Assembly (NCBI RefSeq): GCF_051622035.1
Contig: NC_135355.1
Span: forward strand, 37,429,986 to 37,493,985
Source of the DNA: Arctopsyche grandis
Lineage: Eukaryota; Arthropoda; Insecta; Trichoptera; Hydropsychidae
Reading direction: 5' to 3'
DNA: 64,000 bases
Shown here one piece after another: positions 12,791 through 23,096 of this stretch (positions are counted from its first letter, which is position 1; the number at the start of each line of letters is the position of its first letter). A program made the position numbers and the translations under genes. The notes under the pieces are model-generated. The model worked only from the letters and a program-made list of their open reading frames with translations, searched no databases and was not told the origin of the DNA.

Positions 12791-12959
12791 TTATACCTGT
12801 GTATCCAAGAAAAATGTTAAATTTATTTTATACTTAGGGAAAGGTGGCATAGCTGATGGTCCCAATTTTATATTTTCCCATGATACTATTTTCAGGTTGC
12901 CTTTGAGCGACATCTATGGTATTAAACTTGCACATATGTATATAAATTTTGAAATCCTA

Positions 12960-13170
12960 TTAAAATAGTGGTAACATACACAGCGGGTAGGATGGTTTTG
13001 CCAATTTGATGAGGAATCGTTTCAACAATAAAATCAGATAAATAACAAACTCTGATAGGAAACGATCGACTTCGCAAATATCCAAGTCTGATCAGCAGCA
13101 CTGTAGAAATACTCGGAATAAATTCTTTTCAATCGAGGTCAACCCAGGGTTGGCATTAACGCAACCAAGA
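12960..13170 (-). mobile_element. tRNA-derived SINE copy
   Basis: The minus strand gives a degraded tRNA-like head (about 13170-13130), then the family body: aagtcgatcgtttcctatca, gagtttg, a ttatctgatttt block, and gaaacgattcc. The 3' part is missing. Confidence 0.65.
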
Positions 13171-13207
13171 TATTAACTGCAATGGTATACCATTGCAGTC
13201 AATATCT
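13168..13207. repeat. 40-bp inverted repeat at a SINE boundary
   Basis: The arms agatattaactgcaatgg and ccattgcagtcaatatct pair over 18 positions with one mismatch around a TATA loop. It abuts the tRNA-like end of the SINE. Confidence 0.8.
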
Positions 13208-14130
13208 TGCAATGATCAGACTGAGGAATTGAGGCAGTGTCTCAGCTGAGAACATGGATAGCCAAAACGTTAATTTACAAAGAAAATAGGTTTTGAGTTG
13301 AAATCTTAAATGTGTGAATCGAAAACTGTTTGGGATACATTTTGAAGATGTTTGTGATGATGTCCCAAAGAGTGCTCAGTACAGGGCAGGTAAGAGGGCT
13401 TTTTGTAGATAGACTGGGTACTTCTCAATTAAAAAGATGTCAACGAGGTGGTTTATGATATAGTTTCACTAGGAGAGTGATAGTTTCAGGTCTACAATTT
13501 TAATCTTAAAGGACGAATAAGAAGAAGAATGAGATTGCATTGTGTAATGACAGTTAGGGCGAAAAAACACTGAATGGTACATGGTACGTGGTTTTTTTTT
13601 TAGATATGTGGCGGCTCTACGACATGGTCGAGTTTCGGTTACCATCCTGCGAGTTGGGACCAACTCGGCCGTGTTCGGAGTGCTATCATCACTCCGTCTT
13701 CGGCTGCCATAATAAAAACACGTGCATCAACATGCCAGTCGTCTTATTCGTTCCATCCCCATAGATACTTTTAAACATGCTTAATAAAAGCAGCACCCCT
13801 AGCTCATATATATACATTGTACACAGTCTTAAAAATCACCCCCTGGAGTGTTTCCGGATATATTTTATCCTTGTATTTTTCCTTGCTTGACAGTGATCGA
13901 TAACAGTGAATCCCATATTTGAAGAAATGTAGGAGAAACTTGTCGGTTGCATATGGATATGCATACACGTGCGATCTCCCAAACATATGTATTCTGTACG
14001 TGCAACTACACCCGAATTCGGTTTGGGGAAAACCCACTGTTTACGGTCACAGCGGGAAGTCAAGGACGTGACGTCTCATACCACTCGGTGTATTTTCGCC
14101 CTTATGGTTGATAAATATGTATAGGTCTAT
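13208..14130. other. Unassigned intergenic DNA
   Basis: Nothing certain. The segment 13600-13790 is GC-richer and might be a piece of an LTR, but I found no partner. Antisense ORFs at 13804-14063 show no motifs. Confidence 0.35.
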
Positions 14131-14277
14131 TACTAAGAGTTGGCGCGAACAAATGCGCTTGTGTAGTGTCGGTGAATAAGTGTATAGCATGCTGTCACAC
14201 TGCATTCAATAATAAAAATACACTCTGTCCCTTTCGTGCGTTTCTGTGTGAGTACGAGAACGCGCCAACACTCAGTA
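14131..14277. mobile_element. Short MITE with GTTGGCGCG ends
   Basis: The left end tactaagagttggcgcg and the right end cgcgccaacactcagta are inverse over 17 bases with two mismatches. The body is 147 bp and non-coding. Target duplication unclear. Confidence 0.6.
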
Positions 14278-15350
14278 AAAGACTTGTACACAGAAGAATA
14301 GAGAACATTAGTTGAAACTTGAAGGAAATGTCTTTTTATGATAAAAAAAGCAGGATTGTATTTTTTTCGCCTTTCTCTACACTTCTACTTGGCTACAACA
14401 CTGTGTATATTTAAAACTATTCTGAGTTTCTTACATTTGCGATGTCGAGTGAGATAAATATGTGGTAAATCGACGGGTAAATTCTCGTTTTGTTGGTATT
14501 AAATTTTCAATAGAGATGTTTGGTTATCATACCATATGGTCTTGGACACTAATCGCGATTTTTATAGGAATTTCGTATTCCCCGAGTTTAGAATTGTAAT
14601 TTCTGCAAATAAGTTTTTAGTACTAAGGGAAAGATTTTACACGGAAGCGTATTCTCGTGGAAATTAATTCTGTAGATCCAGATATACAATCACCAAAAAA
14701 CTTTAGTGCCTACTTACCGAATTAGAAATCAATGAAACGAATTTATCAGCGAAGAAAATATCAACAGTTGGTACACATTTCATTTCATATATGTACATAC
14801 ATACATACATACTAAGAGATGCACACTCGTCTCGTCAGAAAGGCCTTTCAGACTATATTAATTGGGGTGGTGGGTGGTGGCTTCATGCTGAGGGTTATAT
14901 GGGTCAACTTAATTGAACGTTAAAAAGGCTTGATAAGTACACATTTGTTAAGTCTCATTCAAATTATGCCACATGGTGTGCGCTTTGTGTATCTGCGTAC
15001 GCCTTGCGTCTAAGGGTGTTTTTTAGAGGTATAAATCTTTAAAATTAAATAAAACATATAAAATGGTGGTAATGGCCGTAGTCCTGGCTTTATTGGAAGA
15101 TAATGTTATAACATTAGTGTTTAACTGCCGGGCTCAGCTAGTTTATGATAAAATGGCAAACCAAATTAAGCATAATTCAGCTATCAACTGTCAAATTGGC
15201 TGTCGCTGGAAAAAGTTTTGCTAATTTAAAAAACAAAGCTCTACAAAAAACATCCTTTAGTAACTAAATGATGTTTATAACTAAAGTTTAGTTAATAAAA
15301 AGATTTTGGAAGATAAATGTATTATTTTTTTGAATACATAAAAAAATCCT
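14278..15350. other. Repeat-derived DNA with a Helitron-like 3' end
   Basis: The segment 15127-15141 reads gccgggctcagctag followed by T, matching the CTAG 3' termini at 38359 and 55460. Its 5' end was not located. A g-rich block near 14870 (ggggtggtgggtggtgg) resembles one near 19750. Confidence 0.4.
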
Positions 15351-15615
15351 GGTAAAAGTCAGAATTCTCGACAGGGCGAACCCTCTAGGCTCGGAAGCGA
15401 GGCTCGGTTGACCCGCTCCTTCCTGTCATTGGTTGCTCTTTGCGAGTACTCTAGTATTGCCGTGCCCCGAATTAACTCGACTTTTATCTGATGAAGTACT
15501 CCGACATATCGCTGCCCAACCGTCCGTCGGAATATTTCATCAGGAAGGAGCGGGTCGACCGAGCCTCGCTTCCGAGCCTAGAGGGTCCTTCCTGTCGAGA
15601 ATTCCGACGTTTACC
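15351..15615. mobile_element. Foldback MITE with ~75-bp inverted arms
   Basis: The left arm carries gaattctcgacaggg, ctaggctcggaagcgaggct and cgctccttcctg. The right arm (about 15539-15615) is the inverse, ending gacgtttacc. The centre is about 110 bp. No coding content; the in-frame ORF at 15433-15708 is incidental. Confidence 0.7.
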
Positions 15616-15972
15616 AAAATTCTTTCCTCGCAAAAAAATAGCCAAATAATTTCAAATATTCAAAAAAAATACATTTTTTGCCTTTACATAATTATTATAT
15701 TTTTTTAATTTTATATGGTACATCGTAATAGTTAACAACACCCCACTCAGAAGCGTAGCTAAGGTGGGAGGGGGAGGAGGACAGATGCCTCCGAGTGCCA
15801 GACGGGATTTAAAATTATAGAAAAGAAATTTAAATTTAACTCACGTATAAAATGTAGAGAAACTTAAAACAAAACCCACTTTTTTAATCACGAAATCGAC
15901 CAGTTTTCTACAGTAAAATCAAGGAAAATTGTTCTATAGATACCTTCTTAGAAATTAAGTCTTATTAATTAT

Positions 15973-16563
15973 AAAGAAAGAGTAAAAAGATTCAAATACC
16001 TGGATACCTGGCTGAATGAAGAGATGGACCCAGATGAAGATCTAAGAATCCGCATCGAGATGGCTAGAACGGCGCTTACAAACAAGTATCTCAATCTTGA
16101 TACGCGGTTGAGATTCGCGAAGAGCTACGTCTGGACAGTATTACTACACGGATGTGAGACGTGGACTCTGAAAACCAAGATGATCAGCCGCATTGAAGCT
16201 TTTGAGATGTGGGTCTATAGGCGTATGCTGAAGATTCCGTGGACCAAAAAGATATCAAACGAAGCTGTCCTCGACATGATGGGGAGAGGCAGGGAACTTA
16301 TTTCTGTCATCAAGCGGAGAAAGATGGAGTACCTCGGACACATGATACGGGGTCCAAAATACGAATTTCTCCGTTTGATAACCATGGGGAAAATAGAAGG
16401 AAAAAAATGGATTGGCAGGAAAAAGTTATCTTGGCTTCGAAACATGCGCATGTGGACCGATATGAGCGCCGAAGACCTATTCCGAGCCGCTGAAGACCGA
16501 TGCGGATATATTCAAATAATCGACGAGGTGGTCGCCAACGTCCGGATGCGGACAAGGCATTAA
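15973..16563 (+). pseudogene. LINE reverse-transcriptase C-terminal fragment, copy 1
   Basis: An open frame from about 15979 through 16563 encodes the tail of an endonuclease-reverse-transcriptase LINE: RFKYLDTWLNEEMDPDED, SYVWTVLLHGCETWTLK, EAFEMWVYRRMLKIPWTKK, KRRKMEYLGHMIRG, GKIEGKKWIGRKK and a basic C-terminus. It is 5'-truncated, with no catalytic domain. Nearly identical to copy 2 at 30300-30880 but less damaged. The ATG at 16024 is internal to the original ORF. Confidence 0.85.
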
Positions 16564-16598
16564 CAAGAAGAAGATTAATTATAAGAAATATAAGAATT

Positions 16599-16636
16599 AT
16601 AAGAAATAATAGAAATTAGTTTCTATTATTTCTTAT
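16599..16636. repeat. Perfect 17-bp inverted repeat at LINE 3' end
   Basis: The arms ataagaaataatagaaa and tttctattatttcttat pair perfectly around TTAG, 35 bp after the LINE stop codon. Confidence 0.85.
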
Positions 16637-16639
16637 ATG

Positions 16640-17277
16640 GGAATACATAATTGAACTTTATTTTAAATAGTATTCACCAAGTACACTGAACGTTAGTACG
16701 GCAATTGTAAACTTAAAATTATATATTATAGTATTCACTTGGTACACCTTAACTTTATTTCTAATACGTATTATTTAATTTTTATAAACCCCAATGCGCT
16801 TTCCTGGCCAATTACAAATATCGATTTAAATTTTAGAATACTTTTTAGAAAGCATCGCAGAGACATCTACGGATAAATTTTTGACAAATTTGATAAATTA
16901 AAATTAAATAGTATAAATGCACTCAAGAGATCCGCACTCTCGAGACATCCAAACTTTCAAAGATGCTCAAGAAGAACTAACGCAATAGACTTCCACAAAA
17001 AAGCGTCAAGGGGTATTGGGTAAGCTCTTGAGCGACTTTGAAAATTAGGATTTCTCGAAAGTGTGCCATTATAAAGTGCATTCTTCCGGTGCCTTTTTAT
17101 ATATTAATCTAAATATATAATATTAAATTTGACACACCGAATTTCGATTTGCTAAAAAACTCAAAATTTGCGAGACATTTATGGACAAATTTGCAGTATT
17201 TTATACGAATCAGCGAAATTTGAGGTGCCCGAAAATTGCTAGAAATGGAAAACCCGAAAATTGCTAGAAATTGGTAA
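16640..17277. other. AT-rich DNA, nothing recognised
   Basis: Two direct copies of agtattcac followed by a gtacac motif occur near 16668 and 16732. No other structure seen. Confidence 0.35.
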
Positions 17278-17375
17278 AGGTTGCCAATTTTTTGGAAGCG
17301 GTTCAGTTAAAATCAGATAAATTGGCAAACTATGATAGAAAACGATCGACCTGGAGTCATTTATATACTTAAAAA
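17278..17375 (-). mobile_element. tRNA-derived SINE fragment (body only)
   Basis: On the minus strand it carries gactccaggtcgatcgtttt, a tttgccaatttatctgattt block and aaccgcttcc, matching the body of the SINE family. Head and tail are absent. Confidence 0.65.
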
Positions 17376-17394
17376 AAAAAAGAAAGAGTTTTAA

Positions 17395-17621
17395 CACGTT
17401 CAATCCGGCGTGTACCACCGGTGGCCACGCGGATAATGCTATAACAGACTATAATTTTACGGTTCCACTTCATTGAGCACCCCAACAATAAAATTCTAAA
17501 GATTTAGGGTCAACTCATTATATAAAGTGATTTAATGGCGTCACGCGTAATTGGGTGCCGATACGCGTGACAGTGCCGCCACATGGGCAAATGTATGAAA
17601 TCATGCGCCGGGCTGAATGTG
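17395..17621. mobile_element. TTAA-flanked MITE (piggyBac-like), 227 bp
   Basis: TTAA at 17391-17394 and 17622-17625 bounds an element with ends CACGTTCAATCCGGCG and its near-inverse CGCCGGGCTGAATGTG. Non-coding. Its ends differ from those of the TTAA element at 4101, so it is a second family. Confidence 0.75.
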
Positions 17622-18194
17622 TTAATTTGTCCTTTGTTTTTTATATTATTATATTTTCACATGTTCAGTATAAGATATGTTTGGCTAACTTATTTTATTT
17701 ATTTATTATTAAATAGCAAATTGGTAATGAATTATTTCACAATTAACAGTTTTAAACTAAAACGAACAACTATAATATAACATAGTTAACAAAACTATAA
17801 TTAGCAACCCGAAAATAATATAATATAATTCCAAACATAGCATTTTATAAAACTTACATATATAATTACGTCATCTTCCACAGAGGTTTCCATTAACACC
17901 CCTCACGACAGCACCAATGTTACTAGCACCTCTAATGCTCCCAGGAAGGGCATTGTATATTTGAACACCTCTGTGGAAAACACCTCCTGCAGTTTTTTTC
18001 TTTCTCAACTCTACCTATAATTAATTTGTAATGTATATATCTATTCCTAACTATATGATAGCTTTTAAAATACTTGGGTAATAGATTCTTATCTAGCTTA
18101 TATACAAATTTTAAGTCTTAAAGACTATTTCTAATATTCAACCATTTTAATTAATAATTAAATACCATTTGATGTATGTAGTATACATTTGAAA
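17622..18194 (-). pseudogene. Probable LINE ORF tail, heavily decayed (about 17860-18130)
   Basis: The minus strand at 18020-17870 reads ELRKKK-like residues, then AGGVFHRGVQIYNALPGSI and RGASNIGAVVRG. This pattern is common at the C-terminus of insect LINE ORF2 proteins. No longer frame remains. The flanks 17622-17860 show nothing. Confidence 0.4.
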
Positions 18195-18362
18195 ATATGT
18201 GAAATATATAGAAAATCGGGAGGGGGGTAGTTAGATAGTTCATCCCCGATCGCAAAATACCCTAGCTTCACCTTTGACTCCACCTCCTATATATCTTAAT
18301 TAATTTTTGTCAAAATTGGGTCTAAGCAGGTAAACTTCATATTTCAAATGATGTAACATTAT
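18195..18362. repeat. Interspersed repeat unit, paralogous 'empty site'
   Basis: The segment shares gtgaaatatatagaaaat, gttcatcc.cgatcgcaaaa and attgggtct...ggtaaacttcatat with 19490-19868. Here the sequence runs straight through caaatgatgtaacattatt. In the other copy that point is split by the 2.65-kb hAT with CAAATGAT on both sides. Confidence 0.75.
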
Positions 18363-18975
18363 TATTTATTTATTGAAAAATCAACAGGCCTCAGATGTAG
18401 AAATTCATAAAAACAAAGAATAAATATAACAAAATCTGAGCCCAATTATAGATTATATTTAGTACATTTAGAGAAACAAATGAGAAAGAACAGAATAAAA
18501 ACTAAAATATGACTAAATAGGACAATGCATAATCAAACATAAAGTGGTATAATATAATTGGATAAACATAATGTGATATAATATAATTGGACAAAGAATA
18601 TATAATAGAAATAGAAACATAAATGGATCAATCAGTCAAGCCTCTCCTGATGGCAGTTCTGAATTGATGTAAGGAAATACCGAATAGATCAACCTCATTC
18701 AGCTCCCCGTTAAGCATACGATAAACACGCTGTAGATAGGAATATTTTAGGGAATTGGTTTCGAAAGGATTAAGTGAAAAGAGTGCAACGTGTCTAGAAT
18801 ACCTAACTGGGATCCGGAAACCAGCCTTACTCAGTAAATCGGAACAATCAAGGAAACCATTTAGGAGCTTAAAAAAGAATGTAGCATCAGTGAGTCGTCG
18901 CCTGACAGAAATATTGTTAAGAGGGTTGTACACCCGAAACCTTAATTTTGTTGCCGTTCCTTTCTTCGATATATG
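18363..18975 (-). pseudogene. Jockey/I-like LINE ORF2 C-terminal fragment
   Basis: The minus-strand frame ending at 18628 encodes RRRLTDATFFFKLLNGFLDCSDLLSKAGFRIP and an RTAIRRGL-type ending, the usual C-terminus after the RT domain. The coding part begins near 18975 (minus), is 5'-truncated, and continues into a 3' UTR that ends at about 18363 in an aataaataaataa tail. The insertion is in the attatt following the CAAATGAT site. Confidence 0.7.
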
Positions 18976-19489
18976 TATATATATATGAGTGAATGTACAT
19001 ATATGTATATTGAGTGAATGCGACAATATATGTGTATCAATATATATGTATATTGAGTGAATGCGACAGCTGCGCTTCGACCAGATAATACGTATTTTAA
19101 ATCGACAAAATCGAGGTTTCCAATTTTCTCCTCCGAAACTGGACTAATTTAAAAAAAAAATCATCATCGGTATGAGAAAGATATTTTCTATGCAACTGCG
19201 TGCGTATTTTTTTTAAAATCGACCGTTAAATAAGCACGCTGGACTCTTTTCGTGGGTGTAAAAAAGATTTTTAGGCGATTTTATAGATGTTTGGCGGCTC
19301 CTAGCTCCTATAAAAAATAACTAATCAAAAAAATAAAACCACAGATGCATGCCAATGGTGGATATCCATAGCATATTAAAAAATAATTCCTCTAGTGCCA
19401 TAATTGAGGAAGGGAGAAGTGTAATACATTTGTATGGACAAGGCGCTGGTGTCCAGCCCACTTAAAGGATAGTATTTTTAAAATATCGG
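18976..19489. other. Simple sequence and unassigned DNA
   Basis: A 20-30 bp atatgtatattgagtgaatg motif is repeated two or three times at 18965-19070. The remainder shows nothing recognisable. Confidence 0.4.
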
Positions 19490-19868
19490 GACCAGTGAAA
19501 TATATAGAAAATTTGGAGGGGGGGGGAGAGAATGATAATGATGAAGGGGGGGAGAGGCAAATAGTTGGATAGTTCATCCTCGATCGCAAAATATCCGAGC
19601 TTCGCCTTTGACTTTGTTGTTTATTTTGTACTTGGTTATGTACAGTGTGGTTTTTTTAATAGAGCAGTGATATGCGGTTGTTCTTGTGCGATATTCATGA
19701 ACAACCATCTCGTTCTCCGACGAAAGGGTTTCTTATATTGAATTCATTGGGGTGGGTGGTGGAGGGCTTTAAGGGTCAAATTCCTTCCCCTTTAAAGCGG
19801 GCTCTAATATCCTAATAACTTTTTGTAAAAATTGGGTCTACGCCGGTAAACTTCATATCTCAAATGAT
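19490..19868. repeat. Interspersed repeat unit interrupted by the nested hAT
   Basis: Second copy of the unit at 18195-18362, with an additional ~170-bp insert (19620-19800) and g-rich runs. It ends with CAAATGAT at 19861-19868, resumed at 22522-22529. Confidence 0.7.
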
Positions 19869-20639
19869 CAGGGTTGTAGAATAGCCGGTACGTGCCGGTA
19901 CGGCGTCCCGCTACCTATTATCAGCACCGGGTCGCGACCCGCCGTAAAAATTTCAAAAATCAAAATAAATAGTATAAAATTTTAATTTTTTCGAAAAATT
20001 TGACCACTTTTGCAATATTTTTCACCCAAGTTCGATAAACAAGGAGCGCTGTCGTGGCTTTACATATGTGAGGCACCAGATGTGTCTAGCACATTTAAAT
20101 ATTGGTCCCCATTCATGGACCCATTAACAAAATAAATGGGCCCTGGACCTTTTTTCTTTTATGAGTATGACAGCTCAAACCATTGTTTAGGGTTGATGTT
20201 TAAGTGTTCTCAAGGGTGGCGACGAAGGATACATTCATCGCTCGAAGATTGCTTTGAGGATGCATTTCCTGCAACATGAGCGCTAAATTAACATCTTTGA
20301 GAAAAAAAATTGACAATCATTTGAAATCACAAGCGCATATTAACGCCGAAAAAATTATAGTAAGTTCGAAAGAGCAGCCTTTTGAAAAGATTTTAGATAT
20401 TATGAATGACTTCGACATTGTATCAACCAGTAACTACTTTTACTACTAACTTTTTAGAACTGCGTATTTTATAGTTAAACATGGTAGACCATATTCTGAT
20501 TGTTTTGATCTATTACTTTTACAAGAATTAAATGGATCGGAAATTAGCTATAGTTTGCATTCGCGTTATAGTGCAATAAATATAATTGATCATGTCGGTC
20601 AAAACATGAAATCTCGGGTATGCGAAAAAATTATACAGT

Positions 20640-20785
20640 TTTTTTTTTAATGTATTTTAATTTTTCTCATTTTTATTTCAAACATGATAATTTTTAAATA
20701 TGATTGTTCAAACCCCTTGGGCCTATCGGCTTTGCCGCCTCCCCCAAGTATATTGAATAAATAAATAAATAAATAAAAAAATCGA
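20640..20785 (+). mobile_element. LINE 3' end with (AAAT)n tail
   Basis: The sequence gggcctatcggctttgccgc, then ctcccccaagtatattgaat and an (aaat)n tail at about 20756-20779 is a typical insect LINE 3' UTR. It lies inside the outer hAT and just left of the inner hAT. Confidence 0.55.
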
Positions 20786-20793
20786 GCGTACCG

Positions 20794-22484
20794 TAGGGTT
20801 GCCATACGTCCCAGTTTACGGGGCCGTTTTGAGGCTTACGTCCCAGTGTCCCCTTCAGAGGGATATTTGTCCCAGTTTTCCATAGATATTATTTAAAAAT
20901 ATATCTTTCCGATAATATATAATTAAGTGGGTTTGCACAATGGTAACACATGGCTAGTGGCTATATTTGTCAAATGGTAACATTGTAGTCACTAGCCCGC
21001 CCATTATTTAGACGTGGATTGCATCATAATTTGCATTTTTGTCAAAGCCGGACGGGAGCCTATTTGCGTTGAGATTCGGGAAGACAAGTAGGTTTTTCCA
21101 ATTTTATTTTCAAGTTACCAGGTTACCTACTTATTCATTTCATAATATAAGTGATTCCTTAAACTTGAAAAATTTTTACAGCCATGGGAAAAAGAAAGTG
21201 TCATTTTTCTGACGACTACACAAAGGAATGGTCATGTATTAAAAAAGGAAGGAATGAATACGAAGCACACTGCTCAATTTGCAATACTACGAGTATTATA
21301 TAAATTCAAACATAGTGAAAAATTCAGCATAAAAGAGGATATTAAATCCGAAACTCATAATTTAAGATTGGTATCTGTATCGTCCGCCAAACATATTTTT
21401 TCTTATTTGATTAAGCAAAATGCCCAGAAAGATCTTTTGATGTCTGCTAGGGAATTAACAATCGCTTACAAAACTGTTAAGCATCATCAGACATTCAATT
21501 CATTAGATTGTATGTACATCGAAGCTTAATTCCGTTATGTATCACGATTCCAAAATTGCGAGGAAACAATCTGTAGCAAGAACGAAAGCAACTGCCCTCA
21601 TAAAAAACATACTGCACCTCATATTGTGCTAAATTATTGTTGCGTAGGGGTGGGTGGAGGATCCAAGTAAAAGGCCAACAGTCGTTTCACAGCATTTATT
21701 GATGATTCAGGAGTTACACACACTGTCACTGCTCCGTCCAGAATGACCTATATTGCCTACGTACCGCCTTATAAAGGGGTAGATCTCTCAGGACGTCTAA
21801 TCTGTTTACCTACTGTATAGTCACGTATTCGGATATGTATTCCCACGGTATGAGAAGTGCAATCATTGTTTAGCTTTCATGCACTTAGCTTGTCGCTAAT
21901 CCCTTAAACCACTTACACCGGTCTCACGGTCTCTCAGGACGTCTAATCTGCTTACCTACTGTATAGTCACGTATTCGGATATGTATTTCCCCGATATTGG
22001 GTCTCCCCGTACCGATTCTGAGAAATAACTAATATCGGTCATTGTTTAGCCTAAATGCACTTAGAGTCCAGATATAATCTTTGGAAGTAAGTGCATGCAT
22101 TTAGTTAATCCGATAACAGATATCCGTTGGTCTAAGTACAATTCGCTCAATCCACGGCGTACGTAACATTATCAAACAAGATATGCTAAAAATTCCATTA
22201 TATGGAATTTCTATAGATTCTAGCAATCACAAGTCAGAAAGGTATAATTGGGCAACAAAGAGCAACGAAGATCCAGTTCAAGAAGTTGGGGAAGAGTGAA
22301 GACAAGAGAGAATGAGTAAAATTAAATTAAATTAAACATGTTTCAATTACAATCTGTTAATATTATAATTAAACATGATTCAATTTATTATAATTTAACT
22401 ATCAAAAAATATAATAAATTATTTTTATTGGGGGGGGGGGGGGGGGGTGTCCCCGTCCATGGTCCGCCAATTATGGCAACCCTA
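20794..22484 (+). mobile_element. Inner hAT element (TSD GCGTACCG) with BED-finger transposase relic
   Basis: GCGTACCG occurs at 20786-20793 and 22485-22492, and the ends are TAGGGTTGCCAT and ATGGCAACCCTA. From 21184 the + strand encodes MGKRKCHFSDDYTKEWSCIK and YEAHCSICNTT, a BED-like zinc-finger start. After a frameshift (21254-21529) come ARELTIAYKTVKHHQTFNS and, in another frame, YHDSKIARKQSVARTKATAL, both standard for this hAT group. A poly(G) run at 22431-22447 lies near the right end. It is interrupted by a solo LTR at 21638. Confidence 0.88.
21638..22168. mobile_element. Solo LTR (531 bp, TSD TTAT)
   Basis: It begins TGTTGCGTAGGGG, ends GTAACA, and TTAT is repeated at 21634-21637 and 22169-22172. 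TG...CA ends with a 4-bp TSD fit a Ty3/gypsy-type LTR retrotransposon. A ~60-bp block starting ctctcaggacgtctaatctg at 21785 is repeated at 21931 (146-bp offset), which explains its greater length than the 382-bp copy at 62256. No internal region is present. Confidence 0.85.
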
Positions 22485-22529
22485 GCGTACCGGCACCTCA
22501 AAATTTAGCACTACACCACTGCAAATGAT

Positions 22530-22689
22530 GTAATATTATTTTAAAGAAGACGTGGCATATGTATGCATATGCAAATAATTAAATTAGAGTGTGTTTCCTT
22601 CAAAACAAAAGTGATGGGAAAGTGATTTGAGTCGGTGTGTCGAGCACTTTGAATAGTGCAATAGAGTAAAGTGGCATCCAGTTGTGGAA
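22530..22689. other. Flank between nested hAT and CpG-rich patch
   Basis: Repeat unit remainder up to about 22560, then AT-rich DNA. A gacacgtgg E-box-like site lies just after it, near 22697. Confidence 0.4.
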
Positions 22690-23096
22690 GGTTATAGACA
22701 CGTGGGGTGGTAAACAAAGGTCGGTGTGTGTGAGTGTGGTCCAGGGCGCAGCCTCCGTGTGGTGATGCGCCCCCGCCCCCTGAAGAGAGCGAGGGGCGCC
22801 GGCGCCAACCCAGTCAGTCGCGTCCCGTCGGGGCGCCAGTCCGCCCCCGCCTCTCGCAATGTTCCAGTGGCAGTGCTAGTGGCAGTGCTAGTGGCTGTGC
22901 CAGTGCCAGTGCCAGTGCTCGTCCAGTGCCAGTGTCCAGTGGCCCGATGGTGCTCGTGTTCGGGTAAGGGGCTTCGGCCCTAGGGGCGCGCTGGAGTCAC
23001 CCGGAGCCCGCCGTGGCCAGCTCGCCTGGCCGAGACATTATAGTTCAATGCTCACACACAGCCACTCTGATGGCGAATTTCCCATATATTCTCAAG
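22690..23096 (+). promoter_or_regulatory. CpG-rich candidate promoter / first exon
   Basis: A sharp island of GC- and CpG-rich DNA in AT-rich surroundings. It contains a degenerate cagtgc/cagtgg repeat (22864-22945). It ends at TCTCAAG|GTATGT, an excellent splice donor at 23097. The ATG at 23048 is open to the donor and gives MLTHSHSDGEFPIYSQ plus one base (phase 1); the alternative ATG at 23070 gives MANFPYILK. Neither start context is strong and I do not recognise the peptide. No downstream exon was found up to 64000, so the gene, if real, has a very long first intron. The ORFs at 22726-22983 are low-complexity readings of the island. Confidence 0.45.

Larger units (their letters stand above)
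19869..22521 (+). mobile_element. Outer hAT element (8-bp TSD CAAATGAT) with transposase relic
   Basis: CAAATGAT occurs at 19861-19868 and 22522-22529. The right terminus, read in reverse, is CAGTGGTGTAGTGC; the left is CAGGGTTGTAGAATAGC. Both share a GTGCCGGTACG block. From 20276 the + strand reads MSAKLTSLRKKIDNHLKSQA, an N-terminal finger-like segment of ZNF862-type hATs. After a frameshift it reads RTAYFIVKHGRPYSD, LLLQELNGSEI and RYSAINIIDHV, typical of the same lineage. Most of the transposase is missing or replaced by the inner insertions, so it cannot be autonomous. Confidence 0.85.

Noticed and set aside
22726..22983. Two overlapping 77-85-codon ORFs in the CpG island
   Set aside because: Composition-driven Arg/Pro/Ser/Val runs over a cagtgc repeat. 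The frame leading to the splice donor is different.
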